From contig NC_134420.1 in the NCBI RefSeq assembly GCF_030867145.1, forward strand, positions 8,483,823 through 8,547,822: a stretch of DNA of 64,000 nt. Reading direction: 5' to 3'. This DNA is from Opisthocomus hoazin. Taxonomy: Eukaryota > Chordata > Aves > Opisthocomiformes > Opisthocomidae. Position numbers and translations under genes: made by a program. Positions 14,501 through 28,300 of the stretch are shown piece after piece. The notes under the pieces were generated by a model. It was given only the letters and a program-made list of their open reading frames with translations, made no database searches and was not told the origin of the DNA. The stretch's first letter is position 1. Each line of letters opens with the position of its first letter.

Positions 14501-16276
14501 CCCCACTCATCTGAGCAGAGGGGGTTTCGGTATTGGACGGGTTCAGGAATCGAGCCCAAGACAAGAGATGCATTCATTACCCACGTCTCTGAGGTGGAAA
14601 TATAGCAGCCTCAAGTACAAGATTAGCACTTAAAAAATAACAGAAATTGTTTCTCTTTCTGGTCTTCATAAAAGCTTCTCACCAGCCCCCCAAATACCTT
14701 GTGAATTGTTAGGTCTTGAAGTAGAGATCGACATAATTATTAATAGCTACATTTACAATTTAGCGTTCACTATGAAACCTTGGTTTAAGGCTTCTACCCG
14801 AGAACTCCTGTAGCAATTCAGCATAAAGTGGCCGAGAAGCCCACTCGCAGCAGGGTCCTGCACTTGCTGGGAGACTCTCGCGGGAAACTGTGTGACACCC
14901 ACGCTGATGCTACTGCCAGTGTGCAATACGCAGCCAAATAACCACAGGCATCCCAGCTCCCAGAGAAACGGGTAAAATGCTCTGACAGCATTTTACCAGA
15001 GTAGCTACGATGGTAACCAGAACCAGCCTAGCATAAGTTGTGTTAGGCCCATGTGGGGAAAGACAAGCGGGGCAGCTGGGGAGGGGAAAAGCTTCTCTCG
15101 GTCTCCTGCTATTATGGAGTGGGGAGAAAATTGCCCTAATTCTTCTCTTCTTCCCCCAGCTTCCTTTGGCAGCCCTTCACATGTACTCACCAGCAAATTG
15201 AATCTGTATAGCACAGTAAATGACTTGCCCTTCTAGGCTCTAGTGAGGGCAATATTAACAACTGGAGTGCCATAAACTCAGTTCATCTCACCCACAGACA
15301 ACAGCACTATCTACTGCAGCCTCCTGAGAGTAAACAGTGATGTAGTGCCCACACAGAGCCCCAGACTACAACTAGAAGCAAAAGCAATTCTCTTTGGTCA
15401 TCTTCTGATTTTCTGCTTGTTATTCTTCTGTTTGTTCTTGCATTTTAATTGCTAGCTATACCTACTTTAAACGTTCATTTTAGCTACTGAATTAATACCA
15501 TGAATCAGACAACGTTAATTTACAGTAAGAAAAAGAAAAGAACAAAAAAGTACCAGAAATCACCAGCTAAGCCTCACAGGTGAGCCACTTATCAGAAGCC
15601 GCAGAACTTAAAAACTTCTTAAAGAGAAATCACTGGGAATTCAAGATCCTAGTCCATTCACAGCTCTTAAGGCCTCACAAGTCGTCTAAGAAACTGGAAC
15701 TAAGAATTCCATTAACACAACTACTTTGCTTAAAGGTAGAAAATCAGATTTTATAGGCCTTCAGTAGCATAACAATTTTCCTAAATTCAGTATTTCTTGT
15801 TCTAGTTCACCATTCCTGAGAGTACCTGATAATCCAGATATATTCAGGAGAATGAGTTTGCTCCTCACGTCATCCATTTTCTGCTGCAAACTTGTAGCAC
15901 AAAAAAAAAAACAACCAAAAAACAATCAAACAACTAAAAATCCCCACCGCCAAACCTCCAAGCAACTCCTTTCCTTCTGTTTTATAACATGGTAGTGCTT
16001 TCACAGGGGACTCCCTTGGCAGTTTCCAAACACATGGGCTGAATCCTGACAGCTGTCTTCAATGTTCTCGGAACTTTTCTCCTGACAACCAGCTCCTCTT
16101 AATAGTTATTAATTAGAGTGATTATATTTCAGCTTAGTTTTCAGTTATTAGCTTTGTGCTTCTTTCTGGGAGTTTGAGCTCGATCTCCAAGAGAGAAGAA
16201 AATCAGAGTTACTACTCTGTTAAATACACTTGTGTAGTACGCCTAACCTCCAGCCAGACTCCTTAAACTGTACAGG
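11571..16276. other. Intergenic DNA downstream of ARL14EP
   Basis: Mostly AT-rich unique sequence with no recognisable exon. The only structure I could support is a perfect short hairpin at 14971-14997. The ORFs here are under 75 codons and look random. Confidence 0.65.
14971..14997. repeat. Perfect 11-bp hairpin
   Basis: GGTAAAATGCT at 14971-14981 is the exact reverse complement of AGCATTTTACC at 14987-14997, with a five-base loop CTGAC. Pairing stops at both outer flanks. No function is assigned; the stem is too short for a normal microRNA precursor. Confidence 0.7.
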
Positions 16277-16735
16277 TGTCAGGGTTCAGCCCTGAACGGC
16301 GACTAAGCCCCACACAGCCGCTCGCTCACTTCCCCCTGGTGGGATGGGGGAAGAGAATCAGAAAAGTGAGAAAACTCATGGGTTGAGATAAAGACAGTTT
16401 AATAGGTAAGGCAAAAGCTGTGCGCACAAGCAAAGCAAAGTAAGGAATTCATTCAGTACTTCCCATGGGCAGGCAGGTGTTCAGACTTCTCCAGGAAAGC
16501 AGGGTTTCATCTCCCATAACAGTTACTTGGGAAAACACACGCCGTAACTCCTAATGTCCCTCCCCCTCCTCCTTTCCCCCAGCTTTGATGGCTGAGCAGC
16601 GTGTCATATGGCATGGAATGTCCCTTTGGTCCATTGGGGTCAGCTCTCCCGGCTTCTTGTGCACCCCTAGCCTACTCGTCCCCCCCGCCAGCAGAAGGCA
16701 GCTATGGAGCAGCCATCAGCGTACACCTAACATAA
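16277..16735 (-). mobile_element. Second, diverged avian ERVL-type LTR
   Basis: This block is related to the LTR at 5462-6024 but of another subfamily. It starts TGTCAGGGTTCAGCCC, then has GACTAAGCCCCACACAGCC, GGGTTGAGATAAAGACAG and a GGCATGGAATGTCCCTTTGG block in the same order. Sense is minus by that alignment. The right end is not clear: the usual terminal block ending in ACA is missing or decayed after about 16735. No retroviral coding sequence adjoins it. It is not the partner of the first LTR, because the subfamily differs and a complete host gene lies between them. Confidence 0.65.
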
Positions 16736-19700
16736 ATTCTCCTTCTGCTTCTGGGGACCTAAAATAAAACATTTGTGTAACCTTTACAGGCTTGGCCCCC
16801 AAAGACCAGACCTGGAGAAGCCTGAAAACCTATGAAACGTGAAGTGCCAAATGCCTGCATCTGGACTGAAATAGTTGGGCTTCCTTTTGGAGTTCAGAGT
16901 CAGGCTTGGAGATGGGGACAAGACAGCCGAACACAGAGAAGTGAAATGGATGACTTTTAAATGCTTTCTGTTGGGTGTAATCATAATAAACTAGCTGGGT
17001 AGAGAGCACAGAGTAATTAACTTACACTAATGAAAGTTGCTAATATCTCTAGGCAAATCCAGAATTTTATTTTTCTAAAGAGGTTTTCTTCCTACTGTTG
17101 TGTTTTCCGTTTGTTTTTGCTTGTATCAAAAAACCAGAAAGGCACAATTTATCCAGCCTAGTCTGTGCCAACTACCTCCGCTTTACGATTCCCCTGTGTT
17201 AATTTCTTGTCTGTGAACTCCTGACTCTTTGAAGTAAAACATTGGGTGAGATCTGGTTTGGAGCAAATGAGAATGCAGGGCTGCTGACAAAGGACATCCA
17301 TCATAGGAATCGCTGCAGAAGATGTCTGCAGTTTCTCCTCCTCTGGTGTGAGTGAACTCACAGAGTTTTCCTCGTGTACTGTCTGAGCACATACTGATTC
17401 CTTATTTTTAATCAATATTTTTCTCCCAGAATGGCAGAACCTAACCCGCTAACTTTGTACATATAGGTGGTGGGGGGGGGGGGGTTAATAATTAAATTAA
17501 TTCTGGGGGCATAGTGCCCCAAATGGTCTAAGGCAGAGTCAGATCCTGAACCCTGTCAGGTAGTTTTTACTTCTTCCAAATCTCAGTAAAGCTGTGTGTG
17601 TATGTGTAAGTACTTCTATGCAGTTGATCCAGCCAAGCTAGTTGGAGCTCACCTCTCAGAAATACAGGGTACAAATGACATCGTAGAAGTTGCCACTGAT
17701 TTATGTGTATGAGTGGATTTGTTTGAACCCCCCCCCAGTGGAGTTGAGAAGGAAAATGCAAAACTACTTTTCGACCTAAGTGCGTGTTCTCTCCTGTAGG
17801 GTATGAGTAAAGGGGTCCTGCATTTCACTGACTTTTATTGGCCTTAACAATTATTCAATAATTAACTGGAAGATTGGAAATTATCCTTCTGCATCTTCTG
17901 CTTCAATGTGATCCGAAAGGCCCATTCATCACTCAATTACAGCGGGTAGCTGGCTCGGTGTTTTGGTACTACCATGTGCAGCAGGGAGCTCTCCTGGAGG
18001 AATGGGGCTGCAGCGCTTTCCCCCCATTACATCTCTCCTTTCCTCCAGCTCCGCTAATTTCACAATTTTTTTTTTGAAGTGAATTGAAAACTCTTGCCTA
18101 CCATCCAGCACTAGTTGATGCTGCTTCTCACAAGACAGAAATTGCTACTGATGTTTCAATTTTTCTTTATTTTTCCCCTTTCTTTGATAGTATTATAGAG
18201 AACATTTATATTTGAACAAAAAGCAAATAATGCATGTCAGAGTATGCGTCAGGGAATGTCAAGTTGTTTTTTTCCAATTACAACTCTATTTCAAATAGGG
18301 TAATGCAATTAAAGGATAATTACTAGAAGTGCAAAGCCAAGGTTATGATCAGAAGTGGTTACCCTTTCACTTCTGAGTCCTGTCTTACTAAATAAAATAT
18401 TGCTGTGGGACAAGATACTCTATGTACCTGCAGGTACCCAGAAGAAACCAAATGTCTGGCACTGCTAGCAGAGTGGCTCTTTGTATACAAACTACCATAT
18501 GATGAAAAGAGGACAAATATAGGTGGCTTTATCACTGATTAATAATGGCATAAATTCACTTCAGGATAGGATATTAACAATATATTGGCAGTGTTTTACA
18601 GGCAATGTCATGACATGCTTTTAGCCGTGGTAAACTGCTATTATTGTCTTAATACCGAGCTGTAGTTCTCATTTCTTTGATAAACCATCAGCAACAAAAT
18701 ACAGAATAAAAAACCAATTACTTGGTTTGCTTTGCTGGGTGGTTACTGAGCATGTTTAGCGCAGTGCTCCGGTGTAGCCACACCGAGGACCAGGGGAGGT
18801 TGTCCCCGCAGCAGAAGGGATCCGGCGTGGCCCGCGAGCTGCAGGGCAGAGCCTTCAGCCCCGGTGTGGAAGCTCAGCCCACCAGCGAGGAGCAGCAATC
18901 TCCTGCTGCTATAGACGGGTCCAGCTCTCCGCTGCAGCCCCACAGCAACCCAGCAAACTGATGCTGGTGGCGTGGCTCCGGGTTTTCACTCCCGTGAGCC
19001 AGCTCAAAACTGAGCTTTTGCACTGCATCCCAAGGCGGTCCTTCAGCCACCTGCAAGACCATGGTCGCTGTCCTTTCAGGTGGCAAATCTACGCGCCCAG
19101 CGGAGGGGACCTCCTGCCTTCCCGCGTCCTCCTGCACCCGAGCACAGCAGGCAGGGAGAGGCGGGCTGGGGGCTGCTCCTGCCATGCTCCCTGAAGGTCA
19201 CAGAGCCGAGAGGGGCTTCGCAGCATCCCCTCCCCTGTGCAGGGAGTTTGGCTCCATCACACAAGGAGTGTTGTGGTGAGTCAGAAGTCTTCAAAAGTTT
19301 AGGATTTCTTTTTTCAGAGCTGCTTTCCCCTCTATGTGGAGAAATACAGCGTTGCTGCATCCCAGGTCATAGGGTCCGTTTGATGGGAGGCTGGGGGCAG
19401 AAGGACTCAAGCTATGCACTCCTATGATTTTCTCACGACATAAGCATACATCATTACCTAGCATGAAGCATTAGTTAGCATTGCTCTTTGTCAGCCCCCA
19501 TGTCACTGCCAGTGCCCTGGGGCTTTTTTTCAGTTGGGCTCCAAGGAGGCTAAAGGGAGATCTAAAAGCAGCTGATAGCTATAGGAGGGGTAGTTATAGA
19601 GGTGAGGGTGCTTCAGACTTTATTCAGCTAGAGTCTCATGGACTTGCACCCTTTAGAAGGCTGAAGCTGGTGAAAAATCTGCTTTTCTGCAGGGGCCTGT

Positions 19701-22700
19701 CTGCAGGAGCTGGCTGGTATAATGCTCAAGTGTCACAAACCATTAGTAATGTTTTGCCAATCTGTTTTATTTAAGTGCATGAAATAAAACAGCAATCCTT
19801 TATTATTAGCTGCTTTATTTGACTGGTAATAGTGCCTAAAAGGGGCCGGGACTCCAATTTGCTCCACTTTGAACCGCAATTTGCTGTGAGAACATATATT
19901 CTCATTTTTCACGAGAGTTTCAGTGGGACATTGATGGAGTCTTGATCCCATTTTGTCTGACTTCCACTTTTTTATGGAGGTGGCTGACAGAAAATGCAAG
20001 CTAAATGTAAACTGCGTAATGGGAGCAAGACTTATTTTAGTAAACGTTCAAAGTTAGTGACAACACTTCAGTGAAAAATGCAATGTTTGCAACAGAGCAC
20101 ACAAGATTTCCTCTGCTGGACCCCCCCCCAAACTCATGATATCTTCTCAGAAACCAGCTGCTGAGCCCGGGGGATACACACCAGAGCTTTTTGGGTGAAG
20201 GAGAAGCTCAAGAGGGGACTGGCTGGAGGCGAAGGGCTGGGGAGGGAGAGGGTGCCTGGCAGGGCACAGCTGTTAATGCCCTTGCGCTCCTCTAATGAGA
20301 AACCAGAAGGCGAAGCTGAACACAAAGAGAATTAGTTTTGTAACATTAACATAAAATTAATGTTAGCATTTAAAACAAATCCGTAATAATAATAAAAAAT
20401 ATTTTTTATAAATATTCATAATATTCATTAAATAGTAAATCAGTTTATTTCTAATGTCAGCCTTAATTCCAGGACAATTATTTTGCCTGCATCCCACTGT
20501 ACCTGAGGCAGACAAAAAGCTCTTCCGTGTACAAACTAGGCGAATGGGGCAGAATAGCACACCAGGAAATACGGATCCCTATGGAGCAAACAAACAGCGG
20601 AAGAGCAGCTGAGTTAAAGTGTTTCCCTCATTTCCTGGAGATATGCCCTTATCTCGATAATTGGAGGAATAATAAATAAATAAATAAAATCTTAGCGTGC
20701 TGTTGTTTGAGTCCTTTGTCTGTAGTGTAGTCAGGAAGAACTTCTGGATTGATCTGGAGTGCACAGGCCTATTTTCTATTAAAGCGTATTAATGCCAGGT
20801 TCTCTGCAATTAGTGAAAAGTCAATTCCCATTACTAGTTAACGCTATTGAGTATCTGCTTTCTTCAATAAAAAGCTATGTCCAGCATAAAGACTATAAAT
20901 CGATAAGCAGCTGCTTTCTAAATCTATTCTGTCTCCTCCAAACAAGCAGAGAGCGTACTGCAGTTCAGAAGGGAGAACAGATTTAGAAGCAGCAATCCCT
21001 GCCCTCCGAGAGCGGGTGTGCCTGCTGCGGACCCTGCCTTCGCACGTCCCTCCCAACAGCAGCATGGCTCCTGCCGCGACTCGGCTCTGCTTCGGAGAAG
21101 CCTCCGCTCGTTTCTAAGAGCTATATGCACACAAACTGCTGTTAAAATCTTTATACTCATATAGTGGCATCAGAGACCGGGTTGGCAGAAATCCTCCATG
21201 GAATGAAGTCTTCCTGGGTGGTTGGGTCACATACAAGCCTTATGATCCACCAGCTGCTATAAGTGCCTGGCTGAACTTGGGACAGACCTTGGAGGTATCC
21301 AACAGCTCCTGGCGGCTGTGTCCAGGGGAGACCAGTGTCCGCTGTGGACAAGCCCTATTGACAGGGCAGCTAAGTCAGGCTGCAGAGCCGTACCTCGCTC
21401 TTACAAAGAGCAACCATTCATGCTTTAGCAATGGCAGATCTGCAGTTCGCATACAGCTGTCATCTGTTATACATATTCGCTATGTTAATTCCATAAGTAA
21501 CAATTACTTTTTCGTAGAAATCCATCTGCCATTGCAGGACTTGCAGTGCTTGTGCTGGAACACAGAGCTGCCCAGGTGGCATGCAGGTTTGATCCTTACG
21601 GTGTCTAACAGAGCAGTCTACAGGATTCATACGTGATTTGATCACATTCAGTGATGGCTGTGGCAGACAGCTGAAAGTTATACTGTCATTATAAAGGAGC
21701 AGCAGAGAGAAACCTCTCCTAAGTATGCTTTAGTAATGCTGTCTCCTAGGACAGATTTTTTTCATCTTTGTATATTTATTTCTGTTCTCGTTTGAAGGTA
21801 CAGGTATTCAGCCCAGTAATCCAGGCCTACCTCAGTGGCTCACCACACAGAAACCACACAGCCCATGGGGCTTGATGAAATAACACTCTTCGCATCGGGG
21901 GATGATGTCTGATCAAATTTGGTCTTCTGCTTGGATTTGTGGTATGCAGCAGGATGTAGAGCTGGTGGGGTGCTGTCTTTCTAGTTGTAATGGAAGGAAA
22001 TTGCACCCTAACGATGGTGGAGGTTACTGAACGTGCGAGGAGCACCTGAATGCTTAGCTGAAAATCAGATAGTGAGAAGTGGCAAAGGTCATGTCTAGTT
22101 AGTCCCAAATAAATGAGAAATATGATTAGAAATTAACAATAAAAGAAACTAAAAAGGGATGGAAAAACTTGTCCTGGGTAAGAAAAATCAAAACAAAACA
22201 AGAACTGGGGGGGAGAATGAAAGAGGATTCATTGTTCTGCTCCTGGTACCCGCGGTTGCTTTGGTTTGGTATTGGTTTCCACTCCTGGCCCATGGCTCCG
22301 CAGAAACCCAAAGGCTGCTTTTAGAAAGTGAATAAACACAGCTGAAAGACATCTCTTGTCTGTAGCCTTTTATTTGTTGATGGCATCTGCAGAACCAGGG
22401 GGAAGGGGAAAAACTGTGGAGCAGAATAGATTAAAGATAGCTAAAGGAAAGAAAAAGTATTTTCTTTCTTTACAGACAAGCAAGGAAATAAAGCTGCTTT
22501 GCCTATTTTATTGTTCATTTGCTAAACATCCGAGGAGTTGAGTTGTTAGTCTGAATGAATGTAGATGAAATTCAGACATAGACAAGACTATTCGTAGAAA
22601 CTGGATTTTTATAGTCACATGGGCAGTATTTTTTCCCCAAAGTATTATATTTTGATTTAGCTGAGGACCAGAAATTGTATTATGTGATTTAATTACACGA

Positions 22701-24554
22701 TTGTGACTAAAACTTTGTTACAAATACTGAGTAGTGAAACTGGAAGCAAAATGCAAGCTCTCTGGTAAGCGAACAATTTCTTTTAAATTGTTGACTGAAG
22801 TTGAATAATGAATAAATTGAAGGAAGTCACAACCTGCTTGTGGAAGTTCCAGAAAAAGAAAAAGGAGCTGAGCTCATAAGGTAAATTATTAATGTTGGTA
22901 TATTTGCTTTGCTCCAGTTATTTGTAACATAGGAAATGTGATTTGCATGTGTATGTCATTTTAATATTAACTTAGTTGCCAGCTCAGATCTAAAATAATG
23001 AGACAGATCAAGTCTTTCATTTCCAGCGAAGAATTTTTAGTGCAAGAGTAATCAATACAGCTAAAGATTCTGCCCAAAAAAGGCTAAAAACTGAGTGTAG
23101 CTGTAGTGCCTGAGGACAAGAGCCCCTCCAGTTTCTTCACCCATGGTGTGACAGATGCCTACACGCACACTGAAGATGGTCAGTAAGAGGAAAAAGACGT
23201 ATGCTTTCACCTTCAAGTTCAAATGCATGCTGTGATCTTATCTGCAGCCAGTTTGATTAGGAGCAACTACAACAGTATAAACAAGAGTAAAAAACCATCA
23301 CAGGCTTAAACACAGCTGCGTACAGCTGACGGAGCCTGAGCCAGAGTCAAGAGCTAGTGGGTAAGAGTTAACAACCTTGATGGGACGTTGCTGGGCAAGC
23401 TTGCATTTCAGCAGGAATGTTGCACAACCTCTCCTCTCCATTTACAGTTCTTCCTTATTATTCATAAATACAAATTTCCAGTCCCTCTTTTTACACCATC
23501 TATAAATATCTTCCATTACAACAAATGCAGGAATAAAATTCTATTAAAAGGAACTGTAAATTACAGCTATATTTTTAGATTTGAGCATTTTGTTAATTTG
23601 GTTTCAATGTTTCCCAGAAACACTGTGATTTTAGTATTTGCAGCTGGTAATTGTGGGACAACTCTGGGCTCTGAAGCCTTGAATTTATACCCCAGCATAC
23701 ACACAGACCGACTATCGCTTTTCAGGCTTTGCTTTGCCAGTGTGTCTCAGCCTGAGAAGGACCATCTCTGGGACGGAGAAGGTTGTCTGGAGCTTCACAG
23801 ACCCATCCAAATCCAGGCAGAGGCAAAGCTGCTTTGAGTGTTGTTGAAGATTCGTTGGCACTGAAAAAAGGATAATTTTTCTCATTTACTGTCTGTGGTT
23901 TAATATCAGTGGGTGTGAGCAGATGTACTAGCGATGTCCGTGAAACCAACCACTGCGAAAGAGCAGGTGACCTCCCTCCGTGCCTTTGCCTACCGACCTA
24001 AGAGTGCTCAGAGCGAGCTCCTTCGTTCCAGCCTCCACTCGGGTCCTAGTCACGATACTAATCATCCACGGGACGTGGTCACAAGCCCACATGCTGACCC
24101 TGGGGAGGCCAATGAAACATAGTCCAAATATGCTGTAATACTGGTTGATGGACTGAGGCTGCAGTGGGGCTTGAGGCTGTGCTGGGTCTATCACACAACT
24201 CGCATGAAACCCCCACGCTCCTCGTGCTGAAGATCCCGACACCAACATGCAAGTCAAGGGGCATTTAAGTTTCCTAATGCTGAGCTGTGAAATACCAAAG
24301 GTTTGAAAAGTCTTAAAGGCAACAAGAGTAGAGATGAGGAGAGGACCTTAATTTTGTTTAGGTACCTAAATGGGTCCTCTTTGTGTTTCCATGTGATCTA
24401 TCATTGAAATTGTCTTGAGGATCAAAGGGAAATGGCAGACTGGGGCTCATCTAGCTTTGAAGCTGCTTAAACCAAGGAGGGAACCCTCTCAGGGCTCCCC
24501 CCACTTTCTGGCACTGCCGCAGCTCCCTCTTCCCTGTCCTTGCCGAGTCGCGCC
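16736..24554. other. Intergenic DNA with candidate conserved noncoding segments
   Basis: No exon was recognised. A G run of about 13 lies at 17466-17478 and a 14-bp palindrome at 18424-18437. Positions 18720-19280 are GC-richer but not clearly a CpG island. Positions 19735-20010 and 20330-20470 are AT-rich, low in simple repeats and dense in TAAT and ATTA cores, resembling the noncoding elements common around developmental loci (inference). The ORF at 23388-23837 (149 codons) has no recognisable family and low-complexity composition; I treat it as chance. Confidence 0.55.
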
Positions 24555-25397
24555 CGAGATGCCATCCAGAGGGACCTGGACAAGCTGGAGAGGTGGGCCT
24601 GTGTGAACCTCATGAGGTTCAACAAGGCCAAGTGCAAGGTCCTACACCTGGGTTGGGGTAATCCCCGGTATCAAAACAGGCTGGGGGATGAAAGGATCGA
24701 GAGCAGCCCTGCTGAGAGGGACTTGGGGGTACTGATAGACGAAAGGCTGGACATGAGCCGGCAATGTGCGCTGGCAGCCCAGAGGGCCAACCGTGTCCTG
24801 GTCTGCATCAGGAGAAGCGTGGCCAGCAGGTCGAGAGAGGTGATTCTGCCCCTCTACTCTGCTCTGGTGAGACCTCACCTGGAGTACTGCGTTCAGCTCT
24901 GGAGCCCTCAGCACAAGAAGGACATGGAACTGTTGGAGCGGGTCCAAAGGAGGGCTACAAAAATGATCCGAGGGCTGGAGCACCTCTCCTATGAGGACAG
25001 GCTGAGAGAGTTGGGCTTGTTCAGCCTGGAGAAGAGAAGGCTGCGGGGAGACCTGATTGCAGCATTTCAGTACTTAAAGGGAGCCTATAGGAAAGATGGG
25101 GACAATCTTTTTAGTAGAGACAGCAGTGACAGGACGAGGGGTAATGGTTTTAAACTAAAACAGGGTAGGTTTAGGCTAGATATAAGGAAGAAATTCTTTA
25201 CAATGAAGGTGGTGAAACACTGGAACGGGTTGCCCAGAGAGGTAGTGGAGGCCCCATCCCTGGAAACGCTCAAGACCAGGTTGGACAGGGCTCTGAGCAA
25301 CCTGATCTAGTTAGTGGTGTCCCTGCTCGCTGCAGGGGTTTGGACTAGATGACCTCTAGGGGTCCCTTCCAACCCAAAACTTTCTGAGATCCTATGA
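24555..25397 (+). mobile_element. CR1 LINE, 5'-truncated, with open ORF2 C-terminus
   Basis: CR1 non-LTR retrotransposon. From about 24540 to 25310 the plus-strand frame stays open for some 250 codons and reads as the C-terminal part of CR1 ORF2 protein. Familiar blocks in order are [84 protein letters not shown] and [16 protein letters not shown]. The short 3' UTR follows, with GGACTAGATGACCTCTAGGG and TCCCTTCCAACCC, ending near GATCCTATGAT. The uninterrupted frame suggests a fairly recent insertion. The upstream polymerase and endonuclease are absent, so it cannot move by itself. Confidence 0.93.
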
Positions 25398-28300
25398 TCA
25401 GCAGGAGAAGAGCGAAGCAGCGAGCGGGCTCAGTGCCGAAGGCTGGCCGAGCTCCCCACACCCTGGGCGAACAGCATCTATGTCAACAGGAAGGGTCGTC
25501 ATTCTTTCAGCCCTGTTGTGCTCAGCCCAGTGAGGGAAGACTCCAGCCCCAGCGAGGTCAAGTTCACTTACGGTCTTTTCAGAGACCTCTGCAGCATGGC
25601 CTCGCCCCGGGTGGGGATGGGCAGAATGCACAAGGGAGGAAAATTTGGTTGTAAGAAAAGCTTGGACCTATTCGCTGCAGCTATGACCTAGGCTTTTGGC
25701 TTTCTAGACATGGGAAATACAAAGCATTGAGTATAACTGTGCTGTAGCTGATTATTTTAGATTTTGAACTGGTGGTCTGAGCTCTCTCTAACATCATTTA
25801 AATATTAATTGCAAATGAGCTGTAGTACTATGTGGTCTCTTTCTAACAAAGTCTGTAGATCCATACTCTACAGGTCTGCTTCTTCTAATAGGAAAGGCAG
25901 AAAACAGTACAGTCTGCAGACTTGAGGTACTGCAAGTAATTTTTCACAATGTAAAGCTTACTGCATTAGGCATTTCTATCAGCTGCAATGCAGTTGTTCC
26001 TCAACATTGGCCCCATGCTTGGTGGTCAGAATTTGCAGGGCTAAGCTGCACCGTATGAACTGTACGGTCTTGTGATGACTAATAGCAGCATCAGAAAGAA
26101 ATATTACTCATCTGGTCCAGAATCTGCTCTCCCTGGGACATGTATGGCAGAAACAATAGTGGGAGTTGGCTCTTTTTCTGGTGACTTGTTCAAAGCTTGT
26201 GCCAAGTCCCCTGGAAAGACCACTATGGGCTTCAGCCTGTGAAAAGAATAGCACTGTCAGGCAAAATTCAGGTCTGATTTTCATACCACAGAAGGATAGG
26301 AACTCTGGTGGGGTTATGTCCAGGTAAAAATGCCTTCATATTTAATTCAAAGGGTGCTGGACCAGAGGTGAAATCACTGTGGAGTTTGGTCCAGCACCTT
26401 TCTCATTTAGAAGACTGGCAGGGATGTCCACCTCATATTGTCTTGGGGTGGATCCCGCTTTCAGACTGAGCTGAGGTTGCTGAGTTGCCCTGAACAGAGG
26501 CCAGGAGTATGCTGGTTTCTTCAAAGCACAGAAGTTTCCCCTCTTCTTATTTTCCACTGACTGATTCTGTATTCCCCAGAGGCTCCTCGTCAACAGCGCA
26601 AACCATTGCCAAAAATTAAAAATAAAAAAGGAGGGGGGAGGGAGGAGAGGAGGGAAGAGAATAACAAGAGATACCTGCAGCAGTCCTTGCCGTGTATTCC
26701 CTCTGTGTCCCACAGACGGTGTCATGCGGAAGGGAAATTGTTCTATCAGTGACTATGTTAGATTCATGACCCCACCACAACCTTGAATTGGCCTTTAGTT
26801 GTCGCTGATGGGAACTGAAGAACAGCTCCTGTCGACATGATTGCTGCTCTCCAATGAATCAGAACACGCAGGGCACAGAGCAGCACATTAAACTAGCAAC
26901 AGAAATATATCACTGTACTTTTATATAGATGTATTGCTTTTGCCCAGGCATATAAATGATTGGGCTATCCACTTATTTTTTTTCCAAGGACTATAAATTA
27001 AAAATAAGCTAAGGGTTTTGAAATTATGTTCTCTCTCTCTCTTTTCCCCCTCCCCTTCTCTCTCTTTTTTTTTAAAGCTGGGTAGCTATTTTAGGTCTAC
27101 AGTAAAACATTTTAAAGGTAATCTTACTGCCTGTGTCTACTTGACCATGCTTTTTCTAAAAGAAATCTACTACTGCAGTTCCGGCTCAGGTAATTTAACA
27201 CTTTGGTGTGATCACACTAACTGTATGTATCCTTGGGCTTCTTTTTATGCTAACAAACACTTACAAAGGTGTACATTTTAATTTAGTAAGATGAGTATCT
27301 GAAATGGCAAAATGCATGTATGTCACGTTAGGTTTTTTTCCCCTAACAGATATTTCATAAACTAAGATTATTTCAATATACCTTAACAAAAGGTCACTTT
27401 GACTTGAAAGTTAGTTTGATATACGGCTGTATAATTTAATGTAGTGCCTCAAAAATGGAAATGTTTCACCATTAAACCGCATTTAATTTTTGCAGCTTTC
27501 TCTGCTCTCTGATTGAACCACCTTTTTAAATCATCCTTTTAATTCAGAGGTGGTTTCACCAAACTTGCAGAGATTGGGGTATGTTTTGTCCATTGCACAT
27601 TTCCAGCTCTTTGCAAACAATTTATCACTCACCAGCTTTGCAGCCAGATGTAGAAGGAATAAGCAAGCTGCTCCCCTTGCATTCTTCCCCCACCTTATGC
27701 TTCTCTGGGATGAAATGCAGAGCAAGAAATCATCCAAGAGGCCGTTTCTTCGTGGTATAAGGCCAAGACAGGCAGGTAACACAGTGCTTGCTCCAGTGGC
27801 AAGCAAGCAGCCCTGCAGCTGAGCTTTGGAAACCATTGCACATGGGAGCAGCCCTTGGTCACGTCAGTGGAACGACTGACTTTCATGAGGCAAATTTTTC
27901 CTGCAGGAATCTGTGGGGCTCAGCCTGCCAGACTGCCTCCTGATAGGTTTTTGAATGTGTTATAGCAAGACCTTTTCTTTTTTAACTTTATTTTTCTTGG
28001 ACTAGCTGCTAAAGAAGTTTGGTGTTAACCACGTGTCCGTGCATCGGATGAAATGAATTTGCAGTCCACCAACATGTGACCTGGTGAAAGAAAACAAATA
28101 AGCTGGTTACAGCTATTTCCCCTCAACAGACCCATAAACGCTGTAATAGAAATTCCTATGTATCTTTTCACCAAGCTTTGGATGATTGAATATTTACTAT
28201 ATACCACTTACTATCAAAACTAGAAAGGTAAAATAAAAACCTGGCTGCATTATTATCTTTTTAAAAGACCAGCAATTTCCAGATCTAATGATAACATGGT

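Noticed and set aside
14500-14580. Possible tRNA-derived SINE (a GGGCTCGATTCCTGAACCC-like B box on the minus strand)
   Set aside because: Only one short block resembles a B box. No A box at the right distance and no tail could be seen.
18720-19430. GC-richer block with several overlapping ORFs as a possible gene
   Set aside because: CpG is not clearly enriched, ORFs overlap on both strands, and no protein family is recognisable.
23388-23837. 149-codon plus-strand ORF
   Set aside because: No recognisable domain; it lies in ordinary intergenic sequence with no supporting signals.
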